A DNA stretch of 64,000 nt, taken from NCBI RefSeq assembly GCF_024706985.1, contig NZ_JAMCCX010000039.1, positions 113,373 through 177,372 on the forward strand, read 5' to 3'. This DNA is from Alicyclobacillus sp. SP_1. Its GTDB lineage: Bacteria > Bacillota > Bacilli > Alicyclobacillales > Alicyclobacillaceae. This document shows positions 8,726-16,911 of the stretch, in pieces. Each line of letters starts with the position of its first letter. The stretch's first letter is position 1. A program made the position numbers and the translations under genes. The notes beneath the pieces were generated by a model. The model was not told the origin of the DNA and searched no databases. It worked only from the letters and a program-made list of their open reading frames with translations.

Positions 8726-9802
8726 AGCACCTGTTCCTTGACGTCGCGCCAAGCCACCGGCATCAATGCCACGCAGGGTACACCATTCCAACGTGCGTCC
8801 TGTCACCACCACAGGTTGGTGACACAACTCGCGGACATCGACCACACCAAGTGCGGTCATGAGCGTCACCAGCCCATCCAAAAACCCGCGCAAATACGCT
8901 TCCACCGCAGGGACGCCGCCGTCTCGAAAGGACCGCAAGATGGGTCCCGCGATTCCAATCGCTCGAGCCCCCAGCACCAAGCTTTTTAACCCGTCTAAAG
9001 GATTTCGAATGCCGCCGCTGGCAAACAGCAGCACTTTATGGGCAAGCGACTCCGCTTCGAGTAAAGAAACGGCCGTCGACTGTCCCCAGCCTCGCCAATA
9101 GTCAAAGTCGGTCGCGACTCTGCGCTGATTTTCAATGTGCACGAAGTCGGTGCCGCCACGGCCACCCACATCCACCCAACGGACGCCAGACGCAGCGAGG
9201 GCAAAGACCGTCTGGCGCGACATGCCAAATCCGACTTCCTTGACAATGACGGGAACCGGACAGCATTCCACGATTTCCGCAATGCGTTCCAAAACACCGC
9301 GAAAATCTCGGTCTCCTTCCGGCATGACTAATTCCTGCGGCACATTCAAATGAACTTGCAGCGCATTGGCTTCAAGCATCTCCACGGCGAACAGTGCGTC
9401 CTGCACGGAAACGGTCGCACCAACGTTGGCAAACACGATGCCATCCGGATTGACGTCGCGCACGACCCGGTACGTCCTTTGTAGTGTGCGGTCGCGCAAA
9501 GCGGCGTGCTGCGACCCGACTGCCATCGCTACACCTGTCGCTTGGGCCGCCAACGCTAAGCCTCGATTTATGTCCTCCAGACCCAGAGCGCCACCCGTCA
9601 TCGCATTAATGTAAAGTGGAGTTTTCAAAGACAACTGGTCAAGCTGAACATCCAACCGAACATCCGCCTTCCGTACATTAGGAAGCGAATTGTGAATGAG
9701 ATGAATGTCGTCAAAATCTTCGACGGGTGTGACGGCATCCTCCCGACTCGCCAGTTCCACGTGTTCTATTTTTCTTTGCTCGCGTCCAGACGTCGTATTC
9801 AT
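8627..9802 (-). CDS. fni: Type 2 isopentenyl-diphosphate isomerase (FMN-dependent)
   Basis: Interconverts IPP and DMAPP, feeding the C15 precursor for CrtM. It carries the IDI-2 signatures RKIEHVEL near the N-terminus, INAMTGGA, VGSQHAAL, HLNVPQELVMPEGDRDF, VIVKEVGFGMS and DVGGRGGTDFVHIEN. At 391 aa it is about 40 residues longer than the usual length. The extra C-terminal tail is encoded opposite the end of crtO. It lies downstream of crtN on the same strand with a 68-bp gap, so the two are probably one unit. Confidence 0.9.
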   Translation of the reverse strand: MNTTSGREQRKIEHVELASREDAVTPVEDFDDIHLIHNSLPNVRKADVRLDVQLDQLSLKTPLYINAMTGGALGLEDINRGLALAAQATGVAMAVGSQHAALRDRTLQRTYRVVRDVNPDGIVFANVGATVSVQDALFAVEMLEANALQVHLNVPQELVMPEGDRDFRGVLERIAEIVECCPVPVIVKEVGFGMSRQTVFALAASGVRWVDVGGRGGTDFVHIENQRRVATDFDYWRGWGQSTAVSLLEAESLAHKVLLFASGGIRNPLDGLKSLVLGARAIGIAGPILRSFRDGGVPAVEAYLRGFLDGLVTLMTALGVVDVRELCHQPVVVTGRTLEWCTLRGIDAGGLARRQGTGALNAMPFGQDRALAPVQHPQEANTVVPLSKDAG

Positions 9803-9870
9803 GTCAGAACTGCGTCATCCTCTCTGTGATAGCCTCGCCATTCTCATAAAAACGTCGATTCCTTCAACGT

Positions 9871-11454
9871 TTAGCCTTGTTCGGTAAACGCGGCAAAATC
9901 ATGCGCCAAGTGCCTTCGGTCACTCCACGTGGGAAGGTCTTTCGACGTCTGGTGCGCGTTCGGCAGATACCCAGGATAATCTTCCGACATAATGCGTTCA
10001 ATAGTCCTCGCCCCCGTCATGACAATCGGCACTCCACCGCCGGGATGCGTACTGGCGCCGACAAAATAGAGACCACTGACGGTTTTCGATTTTAACGAAG
10101 GTCTCCAATAAGCCGATTGCCGCAATCGTGGCATGACGCCAAAAGCGGCCCCTTCTGCCAGGCCGAGAGACGCTTCCCACGTATCCGGCGTGTAAATCGC
10201 CTCGAACTCCAAATGCTTTTCAAGGTCGCGAAACCCCACTCGTTGAAGACGTTGAATCATCGCATCGCGAAATGGTTTCTTTTCCTTCGCCCAGTCAATC
10301 GGCGCCGTCTTGTTCGGCACAGGCACCAACACGTAAATTCCCTGTTTACCAGGTGGCGCGACCGAATCATCGATGAGATTGGGCAGGTGAACATAAAAAG
10401 ACGGGTCGTTCGGCAACACTTTCCGACGAAACACATCGTCTGTGAAACCCTGAAAATCCCGAGAAAAATAGACGTTGTGAACATCAGCATGTCGATAGGA
10501 CTGGTCCACACCTAAGTACATCATAAATGCACTACAAGACTGCTCCATTTTGTCGATTCTCGCATCCGAGTAGTCGGGACGCGCGCTCTCCGGAACGAGT
10601 CGCTTCGCAGCGAGGGGAAAATCTGCTCCCACGACGACCGCATCCGCAGACTGTAATTGTCCTCTGACGCGCACGCCCACAGCCCGTCCGCCTTCCACCT
10701 CGACGGTTTCCACCGGGGTGCCCAGGTGCAACCTGCCGCCCATCTCTTCCAGCAACCGCACGAGCGCTTCGGTCACCGAATAGTATCCCCCTTTGCAGTA
10801 CCAGACGCCACTGTAGGACAACTCCATGTAGCCAATCACATTGTAGATGGCTGGCGCCTCAAATGGGTCAATCCCGATGTATAAACTCTGAAAAGTCAGC
10901 GCGGTTTGCAGTCGCGGGTCCTTGATAAATCGACGGACATCGCGGTTCATAGTCTGCACTGTGTGCAGTCCGTAGAGTTTCCACAACTTCCTCAAATCGA
11001 CTAATTCTTTCATCGTAAGCATGGGTTCTTCGATAAAGTCGTAGCGAGCCACGCGATACCGCCGCTGCATCCACGCTAGATAACGCATAAATCCATCCAA
11101 ATCGGATGGCGCCAAACGCTCGATTTCTTGCATCATTCGTTGTAAATTAGACGTAGAGTCTAAATATGAACCGTCCGCGAAATGCAAGCGGTAGTTCGGC
11201 TCGAGCGGGCGCAGTTCTAAATAATCTTCGAGACGCCGTCCTAAATCTGCAAAGAGCCGATAAAACACGTCTGGCATGAGGACGATGGTGGGGCCCAAAT
11301 CAAATTTGAATCCCCCGCCCTCAATGCGTCCAAGTCTGCCCCCGGCGCGCATATTCTTTTCATAGACATCGACTTCCCAACCGTTGCGCAGCAGGCGTAA
11401 AGCGGTCGTCAATCCGCCAACGCCAGCACCGACTATTGCCGCTCTCTTGGCCAT
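9871..11454 (-). CDS. crtN: 4,4'-diapophytoene desaturase
   Basis: FAD desaturase of 527 aa that dehydrogenates the C30 product of CrtM. It matches Staphylococcus CrtN from memory: AIVGAGVGGLTTALRL, LGPTIVLMPDVF, LYIGIDPFEAPAIY, SCSAFMMYLGVD, GIYVLVPVPNK and LYFVGASTHPGGGVPIV. The ATG at 11454 has GAGGAGGAG 7-8 nt upstream. The frame is open further upstream, but that would run into crtM. It is divergent from crtM across a 117-bp promoter region and is followed by fni. Confidence 0.9.
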   Translation of the reverse strand: MAKRAAIVGAGVGGLTTALRLLRNGWEVDVYEKNMRAGGRLGRIEGGGFKFDLGPTIVLMPDVFYRLFADLGRRLEDYLELRPLEPNYRLHFADGSYLDSTSNLQRMMQEIERLAPSDLDGFMRYLAWMQRRYRVARYDFIEEPMLTMKELVDLRKLWKLYGLHTVQTMNRDVRRFIKDPRLQTALTFQSLYIGIDPFEAPAIYNVIGYMELSYSGVWYCKGGYYSVTEALVRLLEEMGGRLHLGTPVETVEVEGGRAVGVRVRGQLQSADAVVVGADFPLAAKRLVPESARPDYSDARIDKMEQSCSAFMMYLGVDQSYRHADVHNVYFSRDFQGFTDDVFRRKVLPNDPSFYVHLPNLIDDSVAPPGKQGIYVLVPVPNKTAPIDWAKEKKPFRDAMIQRLQRVGFRDLEKHLEFEAIYTPDTWEASLGLAEGAAFGVMPRLRQSAYWRPSLKSKTVSGLYFVGASTHPGGGVPIVMTGARTIERIMSEDYPGYLPNAHQTSKDLPTWSDRRHLAHDFAAFTEQG

Positions 11455-11511
11455 ACCTGTACTCCTCCTCGACGCGCCCATGCTTTCAAGGTAGTCGACA
11501 AGCGGCGCGCG

Positions 11512-11556
11512 TAGACCTGGATGTATATCTTCTGTATAATGATTGTACCATGTTTG
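11512..11556 (+). promoter_or_regulatory. crtM promoter with shared crt element
   Basis: TAGACC at 11512-11517, a 17-bp spacer and a perfect TATAAT at 11535-11540 are followed directly by GATTGTACCATGTTTG (11541-11556). The layout equals that at 5315-5359. The crtM ATG is at 11572, so the leader is short and the element lies over the likely transcription start. Confidence 0.6.
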
Positions 11557-11571
11557 AGGGGTGAGACAACT

Positions 11572-12498
11572 ATGCAAATGGACGAGGCCTACGAGATTTG
11601 CGAAGGCGTTGTGAAGCAACACTCATCGAGTTTTTACAACGCATTCTCTCAACTCCCAACAGCCGAGCGTCAGGCAGTATGGGCCGTATATGCATACTGC
11701 CGAATGGTTGACAACATGGTCGACGAAGGCGACGAGCCTTCTAGCGAACGCCTCGCGCAACTCGCAGAGGTCGAGAGGCTGTTGGCCTTGGCGAAACTAG
11801 GGCAGTGGTCCCGGGACATGCCAGTCTGGATGGCACTGGAAGATACCTTCCAACGCTTTCCGATGTCTTTCGAACCATTCGAACATATGATTGAAGGACA
11901 GCGCCGCGATTTGCACTTTGAACAGCCAAAAACCATTCGTGACTTGGAACACTATTGCTATCTGGTAGCGGGTACCGTAGGGTTGATGCTGTTGCCCATC
12001 CTCGTCGGCCAAGGGAATGAGCGAATGCAGAAAGCTGCGGTCGATCTCGGTCTGGCCATGCAACTCACCAACATTCTGCGAGATGTCCGTGAGGATGCGG
12101 CGATTGGACGAATCTACCTCCCACTCCAATGGATGCAAGCTTGTCATGTGAACGCTGACGATATTCAAACCAATCTACTCACCGACCACTGGCGCCAGCT
12201 CGCGGCGAAAGTGGCGCGCCATGCGGACCGCAAGTATCGGCGGGGACTGATGGTGGCAGCCGATTATCCTGCGACTAGCCGATTGGCGTTCCTCGCGGCG
12301 GGATGGTTCTATCGAGGCATCCTCCACAAAATTGTCAGTCTCGACTACGATGTCTTTCATGAGCGCGTCTATCTGTCGGATGCAGACAAGACCTCACTCC
12401 TGCTTCGTTTAGAAGATACATATCACCTGTCCAGTCAGTTTCCGGACTCGCCGTCCCCATTCGCATCCGATTTGCCGATTGTGGCGAACCATCTATGA
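11572..12498 (+). CDS. crtM: 4,4'-diapophytoene (dehydrosqualene) synthase
   Basis: Head-to-head prenyl synthase of 308 aa, expected to condense two farnesyl diphosphates. Both Asp-rich motifs are present: YCRMVDNMVDE and LTNILRDVREDAAIGRIYLP. The N-terminal block VKQHSSSFYNAFSQLP is typical. The C30 rather than C40 assignment rests on the CrtN/CrtP/CrtO neighbours. The ATG at 11572 (GAGGGGTGAG upstream) is better than the in-frame upstream ATGs. Its stop overlaps the next start (ATGA). Confidence 0.9.
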   Translation: MQMDEAYEICEGVVKQHSSSFYNAFSQLPTAERQAVWAVYAYCRMVDNMVDEGDEPSSERLAQLAEVERLLALAKLGQWSRDMPVWMALEDTFQRFPMSFEPFEHMIEGQRRDLHFEQPKTIRDLEHYCYLVAGTVGLMLLPILVGQGNERMQKAAVDLGLAMQLTNILRDVREDAAIGRIYLPLQWMQACHVNADDIQTNLLTDHWRQLAAKVARHADRKYRRGLMVAADYPATSRLAFLAAGWFYRGILHKIVSLDYDVFHERVYLSDADKTSLLLRLEDTYHLSSQFPDSPSPFASDLPIVANHL

Positions 12499-13346
12499 AC
12501 ACACGTCATCCCCTTAACCATTCTGCGATGGACCCCGTCCGCCCGTGGCGTCTCACCTCCCTCGTTTGGCTCGCCTGGTCGGCTGTTGGCACGGCGCTGC
12601 TCTTACATGGACCACTGCCCGCATGGCTGTCCTTCTCCAATGCGGTCTTTCTTCTACTCGGCGGCCTGGTCACGAGCTGGCAACTCGTTGTGCAACTCGG
12701 TCGAGTCGCTGGTTCACTCAGCATCCTCCTGCTCGCTCTCGGCGGTTTTTTAGTAGAAGTGCTTGGCGTCCACACCGGTTTCCCATTTGGCGCCTATCGC
12801 TACACCGGAGCCCTTGGCTTACAGCTTTGGCATGTCCCGCTCGCCATCGGCGGCGCGTGGGTCTTGATTGGCGGAGCATCGTTTCTCGCCGCCAGAGAAC
12901 TGTTTGTCTCTCCCTGGGCACAGTCGATTGCAGCGCCACTGCTTGGAGTGTGTCTCGACGCTCTGCTCGATCCGGTCGCGTCTCACGTACTCCGCGATTG
13001 GACTTGGCTCTCTGGTGGTCCATGGTATGGCATTCCCAGACAAAACTTCATCGCCTGGATGGGCGTTCTTCTGTGCATGGAGTGCGTTCTACTCATCCTC
13101 GGCAGAGCGGCCTCAACGGACCGACATCCCGCAATTTCGCGTGGCGTTGCATTGCGTAGGGGGCAACATCGACGCTCACAACTTCCCGCCGTCGTCGGTC
13201 CTGTCTTTTTGCTTTTTGGCTTGGTTGGCATCGCCCACGGTTTCTATCTCCCCGTTCTCGTCGCGGCTATTCCGTGGTTGGGAGTGATAACAGCAGGGCA
13301 ACTCCGGTCCCTTTCCAAACAAACTGCAGGAGATGGTCGAGTTTGA
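12495..13346 (+). CDS. CruF-like carotenoid biosynthesis membrane protein (possible 1,2-hydratase)
   Basis: Polytopic membrane protein of 283 aa resembling the Caroten_synth family (DUF422), which includes CruF and the bisanhydrobacterioruberin hydratase. Family-like stretches are VLGVHTGFPFGAYRYTGALG, LLGVCLDALLDPVA and GPWYGIPRQNFIAWMGV. Characterised relatives add water at the 1,2 double bond of linear carotenoid ends. The Staphylococcus crt operon lacks this gene. Here it overlaps crtM (ATGA), pointing to hydration of a C30 carotenoid end. The function is inferred from the family. Confidence 0.7.
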   Translation: MNTRHPLNHSAMDPVRPWRLTSLVWLAWSAVGTALLLHGPLPAWLSFSNAVFLLLGGLVTSWQLVVQLGRVAGSLSILLLALGGFLVEVLGVHTGFPFGAYRYTGALGLQLWHVPLAIGGAWVLIGGASFLAARELFVSPWAQSIAAPLLGVCLDALLDPVASHVLRDWTWLSGGPWYGIPRQNFIAWMGVLLCMECVLLILGRAASTDRHPAISRGVALRRGQHRRSQLPAVVGPVFLLFGLVGIAHGFYLPVLVAAIPWLGVITAGQLRSLSKQTAGDGRV

Positions 13347-14107
13347 TAGAAGCAAAGCGTTCCCAACTACTCGAACACATCTTTCACCTCTACCTACACT
13401 TCCAACTGAAGCGCTCTTTTCATGCGGTCTGGTATCGTCACGACCACGAAGACGGTGTGCTGATGAGTCGTACCGCACCCATTCTTGTCTACGCGAACCA
13501 CAGCAGTTGGTGGGATGGACTACTCCTTTTCTGGCTCAACCGAACGACTCTGCATCGCCACGCTTATGCGTGGATGAGTTACGACGGCCTCACACGCTAT
13601 CCTTTCTTTCGTCGTCTTGGGGCTTTTGCGGGGCAGACCCAATCGGCCTCAGACATGCGCCAGTTGTGGCGTTACGTTCACCAGCTGGCCAGACAGCGCC
13701 AAACGATGATCGCCATCTTTCCAGAAGGAGAGCAGAGATTGCAGGGAGATCGACCGATTGGTTTCCAAAAGGGGCTGGCCCATCTGGTGGATACACTGGA
13801 CCCGAGCACGGTCCTTTACCCACTCGCCATTCACTATGCGTCCTTGGAACACGCCAAGTGGGACGTGTTTATGCACTTGGGGAGCCCAGAGACCGTCGCG
13901 TGTTGCCAACAACTCCGTGCTGCCGAGCGCCAACTTCATCTGGAGCAAACATTGACCGATTTGGCGGATGAACAGTTGCGCGTACTTTCGGCCAGCGTAC
14001 GGACTGGCGTAGCCGCCCGAAATGAATTCCAAACGTGCGGATATCACAATCTCTTAGCTCGAAAGCAGAGAGGTACTTCTTCTGACTTGGACATGCTTGC
14101 GAATTGA
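13343..14107 (+). CDS. PlsC-type acyltransferase in the carotenoid operon
   Basis: Lysophosphatidate-acyltransferase-like enzyme of 254 aa. It has NHSSWWDG (the HX4D catalytic motif) near residue 55 and FPEGEQ further on. I chose the TTG at 13343: it has AGGAGATGG upstream and overlaps the stop of the preceding gene (TTTGATAG). Other starts run deep into that gene. In this operon it probably acylates the sugar of a glycosylated carotenoid, a second acyltransferase besides CrtO. A phospholipid role remains possible. Confidence 0.7.
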   Translation: MIEAKRSQLLEHIFHLYLHFQLKRSFHAVWYRHDHEDGVLMSRTAPILVYANHSSWWDGLLLFWLNRTTLHRHAYAWMSYDGLTRYPFFRRLGAFAGQTQSASDMRQLWRYVHQLARQRQTMIAIFPEGEQRLQGDRPIGFQKGLAHLVDTLDPSTVLYPLAIHYASLEHAKWDVFMHLGSPETVACCQQLRAAERQLHLEQTLTDLADEQLRVLSASVRTGVAARNEFQTCGYHNLLARKQRGTSSDLDMLAN

Positions 14108-14236
14108 GAACAACCTACACTGGAGTTTTGGACGAGCGGACTGCGCCGACAAAAAGTGGCGAGGCGTCTTCTGCGAAACAACTCAGTCACTTTGCCAACA
14201 AGCTTGGTTTGTATTTCATTCGGTCTGGAGGAAAGT

Positions 14237-15394
14237 ATGATGCTCTTGTGGACGGTGGTGGCATTACTCGGCATTCTGTTCGAAGCAATGGTGGTGCTTA
14301 TAAACCTCCGGGCGTGGCCTCGTCTCCAACCACCTGGTCCGTCTGCAGGATTGGTCAGTGCCCTCGTCCCTGCACGCAACGAGGCTCGATGCATTGAGCG
14401 TTGCTTGAGCGGACTCATCGAGCAGACGTACCGCCCACTGGAGATTCTCTGTCTCGATGACGAGTCGGAGGACAACACAAAGGTATTGGCAGAGGACGCC
14501 TTGCGAACGGCAGACAGCCAGTCGATTGCTGCGAAAGTGTTGTGTGGGCGACCATTTGTCGTGGATGCCATGCATTTTGGCAAGGCCCATGCTTGCCAAC
14601 AACTCGCGGAGAGTGCCAGCGGAGAGTGGCTTTTGTTCACAGACGCCGACACGCATTTGGCCAAAGACGCCGTGTCGCGTCTTGTCACCACAGCTATTCG
14701 GCACAAAGCTCAGTTAGTGACCGGGTTTCCGCGTGTAGAAAACAACACGTGGACTGGCTGGCTCTCGACAAGCTTGATGGTCTTTACGATTGCCTTGCAC
14801 CTACCCGTTTCTCGCGTGCAAGCCTCGCCGTCACCGATGTATGTCGCGGGCAGCGGTATGTGCATGTTGTTTGAACGGTCGATGTATGAACACATTGGCG
14901 GCCACTTGACCAGTGGACAGCACCTTGTGGACGACATGGAATTAGCGCGATCCGTCAAAAGATCTGGCGGACGGGTCGCCTTAGTCGATATCAGCGATGC
15001 GCAAAGTGTACACATGTACACGTCCGCAAAGCAGGTCTGGCATGGATTCGGCAAGAATTTGTACGCGGGCATCGGGCGAAATCCTTTACTGCTCGGCTTT
15101 GTCACCGTCTGGTACGCGCTCTTATTCATCTGGCCGCTGGTGAGTCTACTCGTCGACTTGACGAAAGCGATGATGGGCCTATCCGTACCGCCTCTCTCCG
15201 TCATCGCAAGTGCCCTTGCGCTGCTTTTGTCAATCGCGCTCAAAGCCGTCGTCGACCGCCGCTTTCACACTCCGCTCTGGGTCAGTTGTTGGATGCCGAT
15301 GTCAGCTGCCCTCCTGATTGGACTCGCCTGGTATTCCGCTTGGCGATCCTGGTTTCGTCTTGGCTATTATTGGAAGGGGCGGACGTACTCATGA
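14237..15394 (+). CDS. Second CrtQ-like glycosyltransferase family 2
   Basis: Membrane GT2 protein of 385 aa, the same length as CrtQ at 7021-8178. It has an N-terminal membrane segment (LLWTVVALLGILFEAMVVLI), LVSALVPARNEARCIE, CLDDESEDNT and FTDADTHLAKDAV, then C-terminal membrane helices. The ATG at 14237 (or the adjacent one at 14240) has GGAGG 5-8 nt upstream. Its stop overlaps the following desaturase start (ATGA). It may glycosylate the hydroxyl made by the CruF-like protein, while crtQ makes the ester at the other end. This is inference. Confidence 0.7.
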   Translation: MMLLWTVVALLGILFEAMVVLINLRAWPRLQPPGPSAGLVSALVPARNEARCIERCLSGLIEQTYRPLEILCLDDESEDNTKVLAEDALRTADSQSIAAKVLCGRPFVVDAMHFGKAHACQQLAESASGEWLLFTDADTHLAKDAVSRLVTTAIRHKAQLVTGFPRVENNTWTGWLSTSLMVFTIALHLPVSRVQASPSPMYVAGSGMCMLFERSMYEHIGGHLTSGQHLVDDMELARSVKRSGGRVALVDISDAQSVHMYTSAKQVWHGFGKNLYAGIGRNPLLLGFVTVWYALLFIWPLVSLLVDLTKAMMGLSVPPLSVIASALALLLSIALKAVVDRRFHTPLWVSCWMPMSAALLIGLAWYSAWRSWFRLGYYWKGRTYS

Positions 15395-16854
15395 CTTCGC
15401 GCATCGCCATCATCGGCGCCGGAATTGGCGGTCTCTCGGCGAGTATTCGACTCGCAGCCAAAGGTCATACCGTCGACCTTTACGAAAAGAACGCAGAAGT
15501 AGGCGGCAAGCTGTGGCGTTACGAAAACGCCGGATATTCCTTTTCTTACGGACCGTCGACGCTGACCATGCCGTGGCTGTTCCACGACCTGTTAGACGTG
15601 GCGGAATGCCCGAGTTCTCTGTTGCCATATCAGCGCCTCAGACTCCATCATCGCAACCACTTTGCCGATGGCAGTGTGCTCGACGCTGTTCCGGACCGCG
15701 AACAGATGCAGGACAACCTGGCAACGCTCTCAGCGGCGGATGCCCGCGCCTGGCCTCTCTATCTGGCAGAGACGAAGAGAATGTATGAACTCTCGCAGTC
15801 ACACTTTTTTAACAACTCCTTCTCATCCATCCGCCACTACCTGCACCGCGGGCTGCCGTCGGCTCTGGCTCGCGTACATCCCCTGCTGCCTATGCAGTCG
15901 TTTCATGCGCGCTACTTTCAAGATAAGCGCGTTCGCATGTCGCTCGACCGCTATGCGACCTATGTCGGATCGTCCCCAGCCCAGACTCCGGCCACCATCG
16001 CCTTGATTGCCCATATCGAATTTGGCACGGGAGTGTACTATCTCCCAGGCGGATCCGCCACGTTGCTGGACGCTCTTCTCCACGCTGCCGTCAAAGTCGG
16101 GGTTAACGTGCACACAAATTCTCCGGTCGATCGCGTTTTACAACGCCACCGCTCACTGACTGGCATTCGCGTCCGCGGTGAAAATGTACCCTACGATGCG
16201 GTCGTCATCGGCTTTGATGCGCTTACGGCGGAAACTTTATTCGACCGCCCCTTGCCTGCTCTACCCGTTCAGGCCGTATCACACTCCGGTTTGGTGGCGC
16301 TGCTCGGCGTGCGCCGCGAATACCCAGACCTCCCGCATCATAGCGTCTTCTTTCCACAAACCTATGAAGCGGAGTTCCAAGCGCTCTTTCGCGACCAAAA
16401 GGTGCCTGAAAATCCGACAATTTATATTTGCAACCCCGCCGCTTCCGACGCCACTCTGTCGCATCATGGTCGGACCAGCTTATTCGTTCTCATCAACGCG
16501 CCGAGTTCGTCAGACAATTCGGAATGGGCTACGGACGACATGAAAGAACGCATTTTGCAACTGTTGGAACGCCGTTGCCATTTGAGCGACCTTCGCCAAA
16601 ACTTAGACCTATGCCAATGGGTCACGCCAGTCGATTTGGCGCGCAGAACAGGAGCTTACCGTGGCTCCATTTATGGCCCTTCTTCAAACGGCACCCGACG
16701 TGCGTTGATGCGTACACCGATGGTCTCGCGACATTGCCGAGGAGTGTTTTATGTGGGCGGATCGACCCATCCAGGCGGCGGCACGCCGATGGTGGCTATC
16801 GGTGCAAAACTTGCAGCAGAAGTAGTCCACGCATACAGCGAGCGGCGCCACTGA
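15391..16854 (+). CDS. Third CrtN/CrtI-family desaturase (possible CrtD-like 3,4-desaturase)
   Basis: FAD carotenoid enzyme of 487 aa with IAIIGAGIGGLSASIRLA, YGPSTLTMPWLF, YATYVGSSPAQTPATIALIA and VFYVGGSTHPGGGTPMVAIG. It is related to CrtP and CrtN but matches neither closely; for example HHSVFFPQ replaces HHNFFF. It ends the crtM operon and overlaps the second glycosyltransferase. Because a CruF-like hydratase is in the same operon, a 3,4-desaturase acting on a 1-hydroxy end (as CrtD does in C40 pathways) is a reasonable guess. A second oxidase is the alternative. Confidence 0.7.
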   Translation: MTSRIAIIGAGIGGLSASIRLAAKGHTVDLYEKNAEVGGKLWRYENAGYSFSYGPSTLTMPWLFHDLLDVAECPSSLLPYQRLRLHHRNHFADGSVLDAVPDREQMQDNLATLSAADARAWPLYLAETKRMYELSQSHFFNNSFSSIRHYLHRGLPSALARVHPLLPMQSFHARYFQDKRVRMSLDRYATYVGSSPAQTPATIALIAHIEFGTGVYYLPGGSATLLDALLHAAVKVGVNVHTNSPVDRVLQRHRSLTGIRVRGENVPYDAVVIGFDALTAETLFDRPLPALPVQAVSHSGLVALLGVRREYPDLPHHSVFFPQTYEAEFQALFRDQKVPENPTIYICNPAASDATLSHHGRTSLFVLINAPSSSDNSEWATDDMKERILQLLERRCHLSDLRQNLDLCQWVTPVDLARRTGAYRGSIYGPSSNGTRRALMRTPMVSRHCRGVFYVGGSTHPGGGTPMVAIGAKLAAEVVHAYSERRH

Positions 16855-16866
16855 CTGGCGCCGCTC
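16840..16866 (+). terminator. Hairpin between convergent genes at the end of the crt operon
   Basis: GAGCGGCGCC (16840-16849) pairs perfectly with GGCGCCGCTC (16857-16866) around a 7-nt loop that holds the desaturase stop. No U-run follows on either strand, so its action as an intrinsic terminator is uncertain. Confidence 0.35.
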
Positions 16867-16911
16867 TGCCTACTTGCTCAATATGTCGTTCACGACCACG
16901 GCTCGGTCCCG

